Source: CAYNWT01 sp964450955 (GTDB lineage: Bacteria; Planctomycetota; Planctomycetia; Planctomycetales; Planctomycetaceae). Taken from it: a DNA stretch of 39,264 nt. Position numbers and translations under genes: made by a program. The stretch covers positions 1 to 39,264 of the forward strand of contig CAYVFI010000050.1 in assembly GCA_964450955.1 (NCBI GenBank), in the 5' to 3' direction. The notes under the pieces are model-generated. The model ran no database searches. It had not been told where the DNA came from and saw only the letters and a program-made list of their open reading frames with translations. Below, one piece after another: positions 15,634 to 24,199 of the stretch; position 1 is the stretch's first letter; the number at the start of each line of letters is the position of its first letter.

Positions 15634-16895
15634 TCCTGATCGCAGTACTCAGAAACGCCATCGGTCGACACGATCAGGATGCGATCAGTCAGCGGGTGGT
15701 CCATTGTTTGAAAGTCGGCGGCCACTTTTCCGCGGACGCGTTCCAGCATATCGGTGCTCTTCAGGCTGACTGCCACAAAGAAATCCCGATTTGGTATTCC
15801 AACAGCGAACTCCGGGCCAAGGATTCGTTGTAGCTTGCGATGGAATGGTTGATTCAACAACTGCACGCTGTTGTAGGCATCGGCGTTAGACGGCATCAGC
15901 AGTTTGGGGCCGTTAGTGCCATCGACGGAGGTCATGTCGATAGCATGCTGTTCGAAGTACCGGCTAAGATTTTCAAGAGCCAATTCGTGGAGTTCGCTCA
16001 TGGCGATGCCCCACCGTTCCAACAGCGACTCCCGGATATACCAGTAGGCGTCCTCTTCATCGACGACATACATAATCCGTAGACCGGCAATCCACTGGTC
16101 ACTGACAAAGTCACTAAGCGATTCTTTCCAAACCTGTTCAGGAGCCAACATCGGCATCACGCGTTCGCGCACGGAAGCGAACTCAGCCTCCATGTCCTCG
16201 CTATCCCAGTTCAACAGTCGATCGGCTGTGGCCAGGACAGAGTCAGCAATGTCGCTTAGCGCGCTGGGATCTTTGACGTAAGCCCGATAGAAGCTCAGCA
16301 GATTGATTCGAGCATCACCGATCGCCAGCTGCAGCGCACCGACTCGTTTTGCGGGTTCGTCGAAAATGCGTTTCGCTTTTCGCAGAATGCCCCGAGCGAA
16401 TTCTTCAGGAAGAGCAACTGGGTGTTCGTTGAACCGAATGCTGGCAAAGATACTTCTGGCCATTTCTTTGCGTTCTGGCGTCAAAATGGCTTCCGTGGTT
16501 TGTTCGACTGTGCAGATCAGGCAAACGGAACCGGATCGAACGGTCCAGGCCTGCCACCGGCGTTTTCGTGACGGCCAGAATAAACGCTGCCAGAGACTGA
16601 TGCCGGGGTTCACCGTCGAGAAGCCTTCGACGCCAAACGAAGATGCCCGCAGAATTTGCAGTCGTGCCAGTTTCCTAAGCCCGAAGGTCCGCGGGAAAAT
16701 GGTATGTGGGTCCAGGAACTCAGCAGGGGCCACATTTTTTGCGGGATGCCAAAACGCGTGGATGCATAACTGCATGCACCCATCTGCGGAGTAGATGTGA
16801 ACTGCCTCACCTTCTCGACGTGACGAGAAATCGGCCGGGATTTGGCACTCAAACCAATCAGCGGGCCCGCTTATGGCTACTCGCCGCTCCGCCAT
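15630..16895 (-). CDS. DUF1444 (YtpQ-like) protein with an extra N-terminal domain
   Basis: 421 aa, no signal peptide, probably cytoplasmic. The C-terminal ~140 residues resemble DUF1444/UPF0354: LALENLSRYFEQHAI, then a stretch leading to LLMPSNADAYNSVQLLN, and the ILGPEFAVGIPNRDFFVAVS block. The N-terminal ~150 residues (around DWFECQIPADFS) resemble small beta domains of the DUF3805/PsbP-like kind that recognise protein features, and the middle is helical. The function is unknown. The gene overlaps the PhnP-like hydrolase by 4 nt, so the two products may act together. An extended -10 promoter sits about 40 nt upstream of the start. Confidence 0.8.
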   Translation of the reverse strand: MAERRVAISGPADWFECQIPADFSSRREGEAVHIYSADGCMQLCIHAFWHPAKNVAPAEFLDPHTIFPRTFGLRKLARLQILRASSFGVEGFSTVNPGISLWQRLFWPSRKRRWQAWTVRSGSVCLICTVEQTTEAILTPERKEMARSIFASIRFNEHPVALPEEFARGILRKAKRIFDEPAKRVGALQLAIGDARINLLSFYRAYVKDPSALSDIADSVLATADRLLNWDSEDMEAEFASVRERVMPMLAPEQVWKESLSDFVSDQWIAGLRIMYVVDEEDAYWYIRESLLERWGIAMSELHELALENLSRYFEQHAIDMTSVDGTNGPKLLMPSNADAYNSVQLLNQPFHRKLQRILGPEFAVGIPNRDFFVAVSLKSTDMLERVRGKVAADFQTMDHPLTDRILIVSTDGVSEYCDQE

Positions 16896-16932
16896 GTCTT
16901 CGGGCTCCCTTGGGTGCTTAATTCGACACCTG

Positions 16933-16941
16933 AATATACCA
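16933..16941 (-). promoter_or_regulatory. Extended -10 promoter for the DUF1444/PhnP-like pair
   Basis: On the minus strand TGGTATATT gives a TGn extension plus a five-of-six -10 hexamer. No consensus -35 is visible, which is normal for extended -10 promoters. The start would be near 16926, about 31 nt upstream of the ATG at 16895. Confidence 0.4.
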
Positions 16942-17224
16942 CAGCAACACTACAACACGATATGCATGCCATCCAGCCCTGGCAAGGCGTGAACGCCGAA
17001 GACTCTGCGGTTCTGGCACGCACTTTGCGACTCCACCATCGACGGCTGAGTAGACATTCGGAATCGGCCGGGGGACAGCTGAGGTTAGCCGTGTTGGCAG
17101 TCTTGGACGAGCGCCTGTCCCTCCGGTCGTTCTTTTCACGCAAGTCGTAGACTACTGCGTCCCCATTGGTGGCCATGTACCGGTTTGGCGGTAGAATTGA
17201 AGCCAATGAAACTTTGGGGCGGCC

Positions 17225-17232
17225 AGAGGTGA
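17225..17232 (+). promoter_or_regulatory. Strong ribosome-binding site that defines an ATT start
   Basis: AGAGGTGA, a near-perfect Shine-Dalgarno sequence, ends 4 nt before an ATT codon at 17237. No ATG, GTG or TTG occurs in the correct frame between the upstream in-frame stop (17207-17209) and the conserved first strand of the receiver domain. Confidence 0.6.
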
Positions 17233-17236
17233 ATTC

Positions 17237-17854
17237 ATTTCCACAGTCTACCTTGTCGACGATGAAGAGACCGTTCGCGAAGCGGTCAGCACGCTTTTGT
17301 CCGCTGAAGGATTAAAGTGCGAGACTTTTAAGTCTTCCGCCGAGTTCCTCTCAGCCTGCAAGCCGAACCTTCGTGGCTGCGCGGTGATTGACTTTCGTAT
17401 GCCGGAGATGGACGGCATGGAGTTGTATCGAGAGCTCCGCAAGCGTGAGTTCACACTGCCGATACTTTTCCTCACGGCGCACGGCGACGTTCCGCTGGCC
17501 GTATCAGCCATGCGCGAAGGCGCGGCTGACTTTATTGAGAAGCCGTTTAAGAGCCCGGACTTTCTGGCTCGCATTCACGCAGCTTTGCAAAGTGACAAGC
17601 AGCAGGGTTCGCTTTACTCACGGCTTGAGCGCCTTACACCACGCGAGACTGAAGTCGCAAACTTGATGGCCAGAGGACTTACGACGAAGGCAATCGCCAG
17701 TCAGTTGGGTTCCAGCGCTCACACGGTTCGCAACCAGCGTACAAGCATCTTCCGTAAGATGGATGTCCAGTCCGTCGTAGAACTGGTTCGCATCATGAAC
17801 AACCCTGACGCTGCGGCTCCCGGTCCTGACGAACAAGAACAAAAGCCGCAGTAG
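17237..17854 (+). CDS. FixJ/LuxR-type response regulator, probable ATT start codon
   Basis: 205 aa if translated from ATT at 17237. The next conventional start, TTG at 17297, would remove the first beta strand and the acidic pair D8-D9 of the receiver domain (TVYLVDDEE). Receiver features: D8/D9, phosphoacceptor D52 in VIDFRMPEMDG, T80 and K102 in EKPFK. The LuxR/GerE helix-turn-helix is at ~133-190 (LTPRETEVANLMARGLTTKA, then HTVRNQRTSIFRKM). This is the two-domain FixJ/TmoT architecture, a phosphorylation-controlled DNA-binding activator. No histidine kinase is encoded nearby, so it is an orphan in this window. It converges with the HEAT-protein gene, 27 nt away. The C-terminal tail is rich in Pro, Glu and Gln. 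Confidence 0.9.
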   Translation: MSTVYLVDDEETVREAVSTLLSAEGLKCETFKSSAEFLSACKPNLRGCAVIDFRMPEMDGMELYRELRKREFTLPILFLTAHGDVPLAVSAMREGAADFIEKPFKSPDFLARIHAALQSDKQQGSLYSRLERLTPRETEVANLMARGLTTKAIASQLGSSAHTVRNQRTSIFRKMDVQSVVELVRIMNNPDAAAPGPDEQEQKPQ

Positions 17855-17881
17855 CGATCGGTTCGCTTAACACGCGAATGA

Positions 17882-19048
17882 CTATTTGCCGCTGACCGCT
17901 TTTCGATCGAACTTTTGCCATTCCGCAAACGCCGCAACGCGTTGTTCTTCTGAGTCGAACCCAAGGGCATCCAGCGGAAACTGGAACCAGGCATGCGACC
18001 GAACTCGCTTCGGGTCGAATCCGTGGGCGGCTGGGTTCTCACCGTGCAGGTGCCACAACATGGCCAGCGCGACATCGCAGACGCGGTACTCGTACTTAAC
18101 CTGTGGTCTGCGAAGAGACTCGGCAGGCGGCGCCTGCTTTGGTCGAACCGCGACCACTTTTGGCTTCGACAGCGGGGTCTTGTTGTTTAACTGAGACAAC
18201 AACAATGGAATTTGCTTCTCACTGCCAAGCTTGCCAACGATGTGCAGAGCGTACTGCATTCGCGGGCCGCGAGCTTCGCTAAGAATGATGGCTTCCGCCA
18301 ACGGCAAGCCTTCAGGGAGCGAATACTTCAGGCTAAGAATCAGCTTTTGATACTGGCTGCCGGTCTGTGAGACCCAGTCGCCGGCCAGCTTTCGCAGCAG
18401 CAGATTACCGCTAGTCGGTGACAAAGCTCGACGGGTCGCACCCATTTCGAAAATGGACTCAGCCGATTTGCGCGCGTCTTTGGTCAACTGCGTCGAAGCA
18501 TCCGACGAAACAAAAGCAAGCGCCGTGATACTTGCCTGCAGTTCGGCAGCTGTGGGCGACTGTTCGACAAAGTTGGTCAGTCGCGATGCAGAGTTGCGTA
18601 GCTCGTCGGCGAATTCATTTCCGCCCAGGACTTGTGTTTGAAACAAACGCGGTTCCGAAGTCAGCCAGCTTCGCATGAGTTCGATGGCGGCTTCATCCGA
18701 GTCAACAAATCCACGCAGCCGCTTCCAGAAAACAACGTTGCGCGCGTTCGCGATGGTTGGGTCTTTAAGGAACGCCTTTCGCGATGCAGTCCCAAGGACG
18801 TGTTCCAGAATGCTTGCGACGCGAAGCTTCACTTCCGACTTACTGGTTGATTCGGCTTTCCGAAGAGCCGGAATGGCGGGGCGCCCTATCGCCTTAAGCG
18901 ATCTGGTTGCCGACTGCCGAACAGTGAACTTTCGATCCCCCAGTTGTTGGATCAGCCGGGCTATATCTTCCTCGCGTGGAGCCTCATCAGAGGTTCCTTG
19001 CTGGGTGCCTCCAACGGCGAGCAAGATGAGTAGGACTGGGATTTGCAT
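17882..19048 (-). CDS. Secreted HEAT-repeat protein, function unknown
   Basis: 388 aa from the ATG at 19048. A TTG at 19072 would add eight residues but would put charged residues before the signal sequence. The signal peptide is MQIPVLLILLAVGG, with cleavage probably near the following Gln/Gly-rich stretch. Residues ~30-90 form HEAT-like helix pairs (REEDIARLIQQLGDRKFTVR and AIGRPAIPALRKA). The middle and C-terminal parts are helical without a clear family match; a segment near GSEKQIPLLLSQL may be another HEAT repeat. Similar HEAT proteins are common in planctomycete secretomes. A binding rather than catalytic role is the usual guess, but there is no direct evidence here. Confidence 0.82.
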   Translation of the reverse strand: MQIPVLLILLAVGGTQQGTSDEAPREEDIARLIQQLGDRKFTVRQSATRSLKAIGRPAIPALRKAESTSKSEVKLRVASILEHVLGTASRKAFLKDPTIANARNVVFWKRLRGFVDSDEAAIELMRSWLTSEPRLFQTQVLGGNEFADELRNSASRLTNFVEQSPTAAELQASITALAFVSSDASTQLTKDARKSAESIFEMGATRRALSPTSGNLLLRKLAGDWVSQTGSQYQKLILSLKYSLPEGLPLAEAIILSEARGPRMQYALHIVGKLGSEKQIPLLLSQLNNKTPLSKPKVVAVRPKQAPPAESLRRPQVKYEYRVCDVALAMLWHLHGENPAAHGFDPKRVRSHAWFQFPLDALGFDSEEQRVAAFAEWQKFDRKAVSGK

Positions 19049-19280
19049 TTTTTGTTCGGTTACGGTTCGCAAAAGAGACGGTACTCGCAGCAGTTCCTAT
19101 CATGGAATCGGCTTGCTTGACCTTAAACCTGACCAACTGTCCCAGTTACGCGGGATTGAGCTAGCTATTTGCCCCGCTCGGCCCGGTTGCCGCGGGGGTT
19201 GATCTTGTGGCAGGTCCTGGGCTCTGGCAGACTTGCATTATGCCCTGATTCGTATTCGAACACGTCAAAACGGCTCCGAA

Positions 19281-20099
19281 ATGCTTAGATCTTCGTCATT
19301 GATTGCTTTCTTCGGCCTCTTGGTTCTGGCTCAGCCCGGATTCGGACAGGGACTGTTGTTCAGTTTGCCGCCCGACGGTAGCTGGATTCGTTATGAAGGA
19401 ACCGTCAAGCAGGTTGACCAGCGGCCGGATCCTGAAACCGGGCAACTGAAAACCGCTGCTGAACTGAATTGGATCCGCCACGTACAGATCCAGTCGGTCG
19501 GTCGGGAGACGGCCGATTTTCGTGGAACCAACCAACCGTGCCGCTGGCTTGAGATCATGGTTCGCACGGGAGTGCAAAGTGAAGAGGGTCTGGACGATGG
19601 GCTGATTGGGAGACGCGTCTACAAGGTGTTGGTGCCGGAGTCGCTGATCGATGGCAAAGGCAGAGACCCCAAAGGTCTTCCGGTTGATATGCTGCCCATC
19701 ATCAAGGGCTTCAAGCAGCACGGCCAGACAGAACCAAAACCAATCCGCGCGAAGGCGATTCGGGTTTATCCGACGGTTTCTCTGCTGGCCCACTACGCTG
19801 ACCCGAAGGTCGAACTGGCCAGCGGAAACCCCGGTGCGCCGATGAAGGCTGTTACCGGGCGGCAGTTTAGCGGAACCTCAACGATCGAACGTCGCTCAAG
19901 TCGCATTAAGAACAACGCGAAGTGGTGGGTTAGCCAGGAAGTTCCGTTCGGGCTTGTCAGCTGGCAGGTGACGCAGACTCGTGAGTCGAAAAACATCACC
20001 GATCCGCGTTCCAGTTTCGCTCAGATCAGTTTGATTGAAGTCAACATGGCCGCTGCCGCTGAAGGCAACGACGCTGAAGCACTGATTGCCGATAAGTAA
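19281..20099 (+). CDS. Secreted protein of unknown function
   Basis: 272 aa from the ATG at 19281. An upstream TTG at 19233 is in frame but would bury the signal peptide behind 16 charged residues. The signal sequence LIAFFGLLVLAQPGFGQG is clear, with cleavage probably after an Ala or Gly near residue 22. The mature part begins with a DGSWIRYEG motif, reminiscent of planctomycete proteins that measure or bind in the periplasm, and is rich in beta strands. No catalytic motif is recognised. It is divergently placed from the HEAT protein and convergent with the hydrolase gene (54 nt apart). Confidence 0.8.
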   Translation: MLRSSSLIAFFGLLVLAQPGFGQGLLFSLPPDGSWIRYEGTVKQVDQRPDPETGQLKTAAELNWIRHVQIQSVGRETADFRGTNQPCRWLEIMVRTGVQSEEGLDDGLIGRRVYKVLVPESLIDGKGRDPKGLPVDMLPIIKGFKQHGQTEPKPIRAKAIRVYPTVSLLAHYADPKVELASGNPGAPMKAVTGRQFSGTSTIERRSSRIKNNAKWWVSQEVPFGLVSWQVTQTRESKNITDPRSSFAQISLIEVNMAAAAEGNDAEALIADK

Positions 20100-20153
20100 A
20101 CAGCACCGCCCGGCTAGCTGATCAAACCTGACGAACCGCGACCGCTTGGATTC

Positions 20154-21452
20154 TTAGCGGTACGCTTGAATGGGAACGTTTCCCATCTGCGTGTGCGGGA
20201 TTTGCGGCAGGCCGTGGCCATACTGCATAACCGGTGCTGCCATGAGGTCCGGGAAGAACACGCTGGGCGCGATGGTCTGTGCGATTTGGCCTTTGGTATA
20301 GTAGAACGGCCAGACGTGACCCTTTCCGATAAGCGACGTCACGTCGAGGTGATAGATCTTTCGCCGGTTGTGGCCCAGGGCCCGCTTGTCAGAATCCCAG
20401 AGCCCCTTCTGCCCCAGCGAGGCCACGCCGAACGGTCGCTGTAGCGGGTACAACAGCAACGCAAAGTCTTTCGCGTTCTCAATGCTGATGATGTTTTCAG
20501 CGCGCGTCACGGTTCGGCAGTAGCGTTCGCCTGGATTGAGCCAATGGTGATCAATTGCGGCCGCCGCCAGGACCAGTCGCAGTCGGTGGTGACGATCGGG
20601 CTGAGCAAGCGACTTGCCTTGTACCTCACCGCCACCCATCAAATGTGTCGCAGCGCAAACCAGCCTCGCGCCGTGGCTGTGACCCATAAGGCACACCGGG
20701 CTATCGGCCGGAAGACGCTGCACCAGCTTCGCCAAAACAAACCCGTTTCGCGCGGCCTGGCGACCGAGCTGAATGAATTGGGCAGCCGCGTGTGGGCCAA
20801 TGCATCGTTGACTGGGCCAGTCAAAGAAGATTACATGCAACGGCATGTTTGGAGCCGGGCTGCGGAGCCAGCGGTAGGTTCCAACGGCATCCAATCGGCT
20901 GCCTGGTTCGTCCACCAAACTGCCATGCACCATGACACAAATTGGTCCGCCCTGTTGTAAGGCGGCCATCATTTCGCCTTCGTCGGATGGCCTCCACCGA
21001 CCGTCGGGCCCGCAACCTGTCACGCTAAGCCGGCAATCGCAAATGCCGTCAGCAAACCTTTGTCCGCAGTGACGCGTTCCCACACGCCAGTAGTAAGGCT
21101 GTTGTTGTGACAACGGCGGCATTGGCAACGTGGCACCAGTGTAGTAACCGGTGGAATGCAATGCCTGGGCCTGTGGGATTCCGGAACCCGGCAGTGATGG
21201 CATTCCTTGCGGAGCAACAAACACACCGGAAGAAGCCGGGTTGGAATAACCCCGCATCGTGGGTGGTTGCACCGTCGCCGCCTGACCAGGCTCGACTTGA
21301 CTTCCAAGCGTGATGGCAGCCGGCGGATCAAACGTCTGCGGGACCGATAATTGCGGAACGGCCTGCGAATCCGGAGGCAGCGGCTGTTGTGCAGACGAGA
21401 CCTGAACGAGGATGGCAAGGCACCCGATTAGCGTTAGTCCCGTTCTTCGCAT
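20154..21452 (-). CDS. Exported alpha/beta-hydrolase-fold protein
   Basis: 432 aa from the ATG at 21452; an in-frame ATG at 21524 would add 24 residues that contain four cysteines and no hydrophobic stretch. The signal peptide is LTLIGCLAILVQVSSAQQ. Residues ~25-120 are a Pro/Gln/Ser-rich low-complexity linker. A Cys-rich patch follows (CGQRFADGICDCR). The hydrolase core shows VMVHGSL (oxyanion strand), IFFDWPS and the nucleophile elbow GHSHGAR (S259 from this start). This resembles the DUF900-type serine hydrolases. The substrate is unknown. An operator-like palindrome (21523-21542) and three 17-nt-spaced boxes (21686-21728) lie upstream, suggesting regulated expression. Confidence 0.82.
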   Translation of the reverse strand: MRRTGLTLIGCLAILVQVSSAQQPLPPDSQAVPQLSVPQTFDPPAAITLGSQVEPGQAATVQPPTMRGYSNPASSGVFVAPQGMPSLPGSGIPQAQALHSTGYYTGATLPMPPLSQQQPYYWRVGTRHCGQRFADGICDCRLSVTGCGPDGRWRPSDEGEMMAALQQGGPICVMVHGSLVDEPGSRLDAVGTYRWLRSPAPNMPLHVIFFDWPSQRCIGPHAAAQFIQLGRQAARNGFVLAKLVQRLPADSPVCLMGHSHGARLVCAATHLMGGGEVQGKSLAQPDRHHRLRLVLAAAAIDHHWLNPGERYCRTVTRAENIISIENAKDFALLLYPLQRPFGVASLGQKGLWDSDKRALGHNRRKIYHLDVTSLIGKGHVWPFYYTKGQIAQTIAPSVFFPDLMAAPVMQYGHGLPQIPHTQMGNVPIQAYR

Positions 21453-21522
21453 AGCCCTGCTCAAATCTGAGGCTGTGTAATTTCCATCAGTTTTGTGGTT
21501 CGTACAGCCTCCGATGCAGCAC

Positions 21523-21542
21523 ATTGGTCAACATCGACCAAT
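21523..21542. promoter_or_regulatory. Palindrome ATTGGTC-N6-GACCAAT, candidate operator
   Basis: The 7-bp arms are perfectly complementary around AACATC. The element lies about 70 nt upstream of the hydrolase ATG at 21452. On the minus strand its right arm contains TTGACC, a -35-like hexamer, so a bound dimer could block a promoter. No matching -10 is obvious. Confidence 0.35.
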
Positions 21543-21685
21543 CAGGAAAGTGGCCTTAGCCAGCCCACCGAATAAATCCCGCGCGCTGAGTAATCGTGTG
21601 TCGATTCATGCCGAAGTTGACGAGATCGGCAAAAAGAGCTCGAACTGGACGTCCAGGGTGTGGGATTCATAACGAAACACGTCCG

Positions 21686-21728
21686 CATATCGCACACTTC
21701 GCCATACCGCAAAAGTCGCCATATCGCA
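21686..21728. repeat. Three CATATCGCA boxes at exact 17-nt spacing
   Basis: Boxes start at 21686 (CATATCGCA), 21703 (CATACCGCA) and 21720 (CATATCGCA). The intervening 8 nt also match partly: CACTTCGC and AAAGTCGC. The region therefore reads as a 17-bp tandem repeat of about 2.5 copies. Regular same-orientation spacing is typical of cooperative binding sites, but simple duplication would also produce it. Confidence 0.6.
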
Positions 21729-21871
21729 CCGCGCTGGTGGTGCATTGGCAGTCAAAACCCAAGTTCCAGTTACCATTCCGGGTGCCGTTCCAGGTCGAAG
21801 CCGCTGTTTGCAAGCGACAACGGTGCGGCCAATCGCCCGAAGGATTGTGAAGCGTGAAGCCCGACAACGCA

Positions 21872-24199
21872 CTAAGAAGGTGCGACAGATCGCTTGTACT
21901 GCCTGAACGCGAATGCCAGCAGCATCGCCGCCAGCACAAGCACGATGAATGTGAATGCATGACTGTCCGGGAACAAAGCCAGACACAACACCGCCAGGCA
22001 ACCCGTCGCGAACACGGCCCACGCCAGCGTGCCAACGCGACTGGCCAGCAGCTGTTCGGCGATCAACAACGCAACAACCAGTGCGAACAAAACAAACGCG
22101 CCTTCGTTGTTTGCGTTCGTTTGCGCGGCGTCGGAAATGACGGCGAACTGAGAAGCTTTGGCGTAGCTGAAGTCTGTGTCCGGCAACAGGCGCTGGCGGA
22201 TCTGCGATACGGAAAGTGTTCGTAGGTCGGCTTCTGCCGGATCGAAATTGCAGGCGACTAATTGCTGTCTTTCCGACATGAGCACAGACAGGAAACCAGG
22301 TTGGACGATTGTGTCCGCCTGGATTTCGTCGCCTGTGGTGTTCTCAACAACTCGCAGCGGTTGTTCGGCACCATCATCGAAGGCCGCGAAGGGAACCTGA
22401 CCGACGGTCGCAACAATTGGGCGCGTCCACGGTTCGCCAACGATTGCCTGACGGTTCTCGTCGCGACCGCTGACCAGAAACTCTGTCACTTCATTCATTA
22501 ACGAAACAAAGGTGCCACTTGTCGTGTTCCAGGTGCTCCACCGAGAGTCATCACCAGCGACCGTGACCAGGCAACACGCGCCCGCGCCGACGGCCGATTC
22601 AATGAGAACCGGATCGCCGTTGCTGAACTTCAGCACCGATTGATTTGTAGATGACTCATTGACGACAGCTTTCAGATACTGAAACGTGAGAACCTGTTCC
22701 AACCCGTGCCCCGGGTTCCCACGGTACACCGTCATCATGGGATGCGAGAGGTTCTCTGAATCAAACTCAAACGCTTCCTGTGGTCTATCCGCACTGCCAA
22801 CCATGGAAACAAGTTGGACTCCGGGAAGCAGCCCGGACGCTCCAAAAAGTTGCGAGTTGTAGTTTGGCAGGTCGGCAAGATCACCCGGGCAAATAACAAC
22901 TGCGCCTCCTGAGTGAGCGTAATTCCGCAGTCGAATCGCTTCGTCTGTCGTGAACTGCCTGACGTTGCACAGGAAAACGGCGGCATAGTCGGCCGGGTCG
23001 ACGGTTCCCAGTTCGACCTCTGAGATAACTTGAACATCATACGGCGTCTTCCATCCAGAATCGGCTCCCGGCGCCAGGCTGAGCTTCAGGAAATCGGTCG
23101 CGTTACCCATGTGTCGCGAGGACGGCTTGCCGTTGACCAGTAGAATTGGGATGTCGTCGTAGACATTCAGGACCTGATGAACACGATTGTCATCCGGCAA
23201 CCGGTCGGCGTCGATTTCGATAGTCACCCGGTGCCGCCCCGCCGACACTGCGCGGTACTGAAATGGGAATGTGAGTCGGGTGAACGCGTTAACCGAAACG
23301 CGCTGTGTGGAAACAACCAGGTCATCAACCAGCAATCGAATATCACGGTCGACTGCTTTCTCCTTGTCACTGTTCTGCAGGACAACTCGAATGGTTGCCT
23401 GCTGATTCGCGGTCACAAACTTCTGATCGACCTTCACGCCGCTGACGCTTAGATTCGGAGCCAGCGATTCTGAGACATCAACAAACGACAACTTCGCGCG
23501 GCTTGCGATTTCGCTTAGGTCGCCGGTTGTGGCCTCAGTCCCTTCGGTTCCCCACTGCTTTGTTTGAAAATCTGAGAGGACATAGACAGTCGTCTGCGCG
23601 GTGGCGTTGGCCGTTTTGAGCAGGCGGCGTGTAGCAGGCCAGGCAGGTTGAACCGCTCCGCCAAACCCGCTGCACTTCAGGCCATTTAATGCTGCCAGCA
23701 CATCCAGCGGCTCTGCCGTTGGTTGCCCAAGAATCACCTCGGGGGTTTCGCCCGCGATTGTCAGCAACTGAAACGTGTCGCCTTTGTTGCTGGCTTCGAC
23801 GATTTCTTTGGCGACATTAATTGCCGCACTGAAGCGGGTTCCTTCATCCTGACGGCACCGCATACTTAACGAAGCGTCAATCACAAACACGCTATGGCGT
23901 TGCCCAACCGAATCGATGGCGGCCAGATTACTGTTAATTAACGGCCTGGCGAACGCAAAAACCAACGCGATAAGAGCCAGCGTTCGCAGCAGTAACAAAA
24001 GCAGTTGCTGCAGTCGATTTTTCTGAGCGTTGCGTTTGACGGCTCCACTAAGAAACAAAACCGCCGCCCATTTCACTTCCTGATAACGCCGTCGATAAAA
24101 CAGATGAATCATCAGCGGAATTGCAGCCAGCAACAGTCCCAGCAGCATCCACGGGTTCAGCAGCGACAGAGCCAGCGTCGAAGGATACCGCGACATCAC
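21872..24199 (-). CDS. BatA/VWA-type membrane protein with a glutamine-amidotransferase-like domain
   Basis: 775 aa. It opens with the paired N-terminal helices of BatA-like proteins (LNPWMLLGLLLAAIPLMIHL, then LLLLLRTLALIALVFAFARP). A von Willebrand A-like domain follows (~95-290) with the metal-site motif VIDASLSMRC. A class-I glutamine-amidotransferase-like domain lies at ~350-480 (ILLVNGKPS, YAAVFLCNV, YAHSGGAVVICPG), then a beta-rich part and two or three C-terminal helices (~705-765). Its GTG and ATG starts overlap the TGA of the DUF58 gene, so translation is coupled. It is the last gene of a moxR-DUF58-VWA operon. Such operons are linked to cell-envelope homeostasis or to assembling metal- or cofactor-containing complexes; the exact role in planctomycetes is unknown. 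Confidence 0.9.
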   Translation of the reverse strand: MMSRYPSTLALSLLNPWMLLGLLLAAIPLMIHLFYRRRYQEVKWAAVLFLSGAVKRNAQKNRLQQLLLLLLRTLALIALVFAFARPLINSNLAAIDSVGQRHSVFVIDASLSMRCRQDEGTRFSAAINVAKEIVEASNKGDTFQLLTIAGETPEVILGQPTAEPLDVLAALNGLKCSGFGGAVQPAWPATRRLLKTANATAQTTVYVLSDFQTKQWGTEGTEATTGDLSEIASRAKLSFVDVSESLAPNLSVSGVKVDQKFVTANQQATIRVVLQNSDKEKAVDRDIRLLVDDLVVSTQRVSVNAFTRLTFPFQYRAVSAGRHRVTIEIDADRLPDDNRVHQVLNVYDDIPILLVNGKPSSRHMGNATDFLKLSLAPGADSGWKTPYDVQVISEVELGTVDPADYAAVFLCNVRQFTTDEAIRLRNYAHSGGAVVICPGDLADLPNYNSQLFGASGLLPGVQLVSMVGSADRPQEAFEFDSENLSHPMMTVYRGNPGHGLEQVLTFQYLKAVVNESSTNQSVLKFSNGDPVLIESAVGAGACCLVTVAGDDSRWSTWNTTSGTFVSLMNEVTEFLVSGRDENRQAIVGEPWTRPIVATVGQVPFAAFDDGAEQPLRVVENTTGDEIQADTIVQPGFLSVLMSERQQLVACNFDPAEADLRTLSVSQIRQRLLPDTDFSYAKASQFAVISDAAQTNANNEGAFVLFALVVALLIAEQLLASRVGTLAWAVFATGCLAVLCLALFPDSHAFTFIVLVLAAMLLAFAFRQYKRSVAPS

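Larger units (their letters stand above)
16896..17236. other. 341-nt divergent intergenic region
   Basis: This region separates the minus-strand DUF1444 gene from the plus-strand response-regulator gene. It holds an extended -10 element for the minus strand (16933-16941) and a small perfect hairpin GGCG-TGAA-CGCC (16986-16997). A possible plus-strand -10 (TAGAAT, near 17192) has no good -35, and a strong ribosome-binding site lies just before the regulator gene. I see no gene in it. Confidence 0.6.
21453..21871. other. 419-nt region upstream of the exported hydrolase
   Basis: No gene is supported: the overlapping reading frames on both strands have no recognisable content. The region holds a 7+7-bp palindrome (21523-21542) and three evenly spaced CATATCGCA-like boxes (21686-21728), both listed separately. 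The remaining sequence shows nothing I can name. Confidence 0.6.

Noticed and set aside
17297..17854. Response regulator starting at TTG 17297
   Set aside because: It would delete the first strand and the acidic pocket of the receiver domain, which are encoded in frame upstream behind a strong ribosome-binding site.
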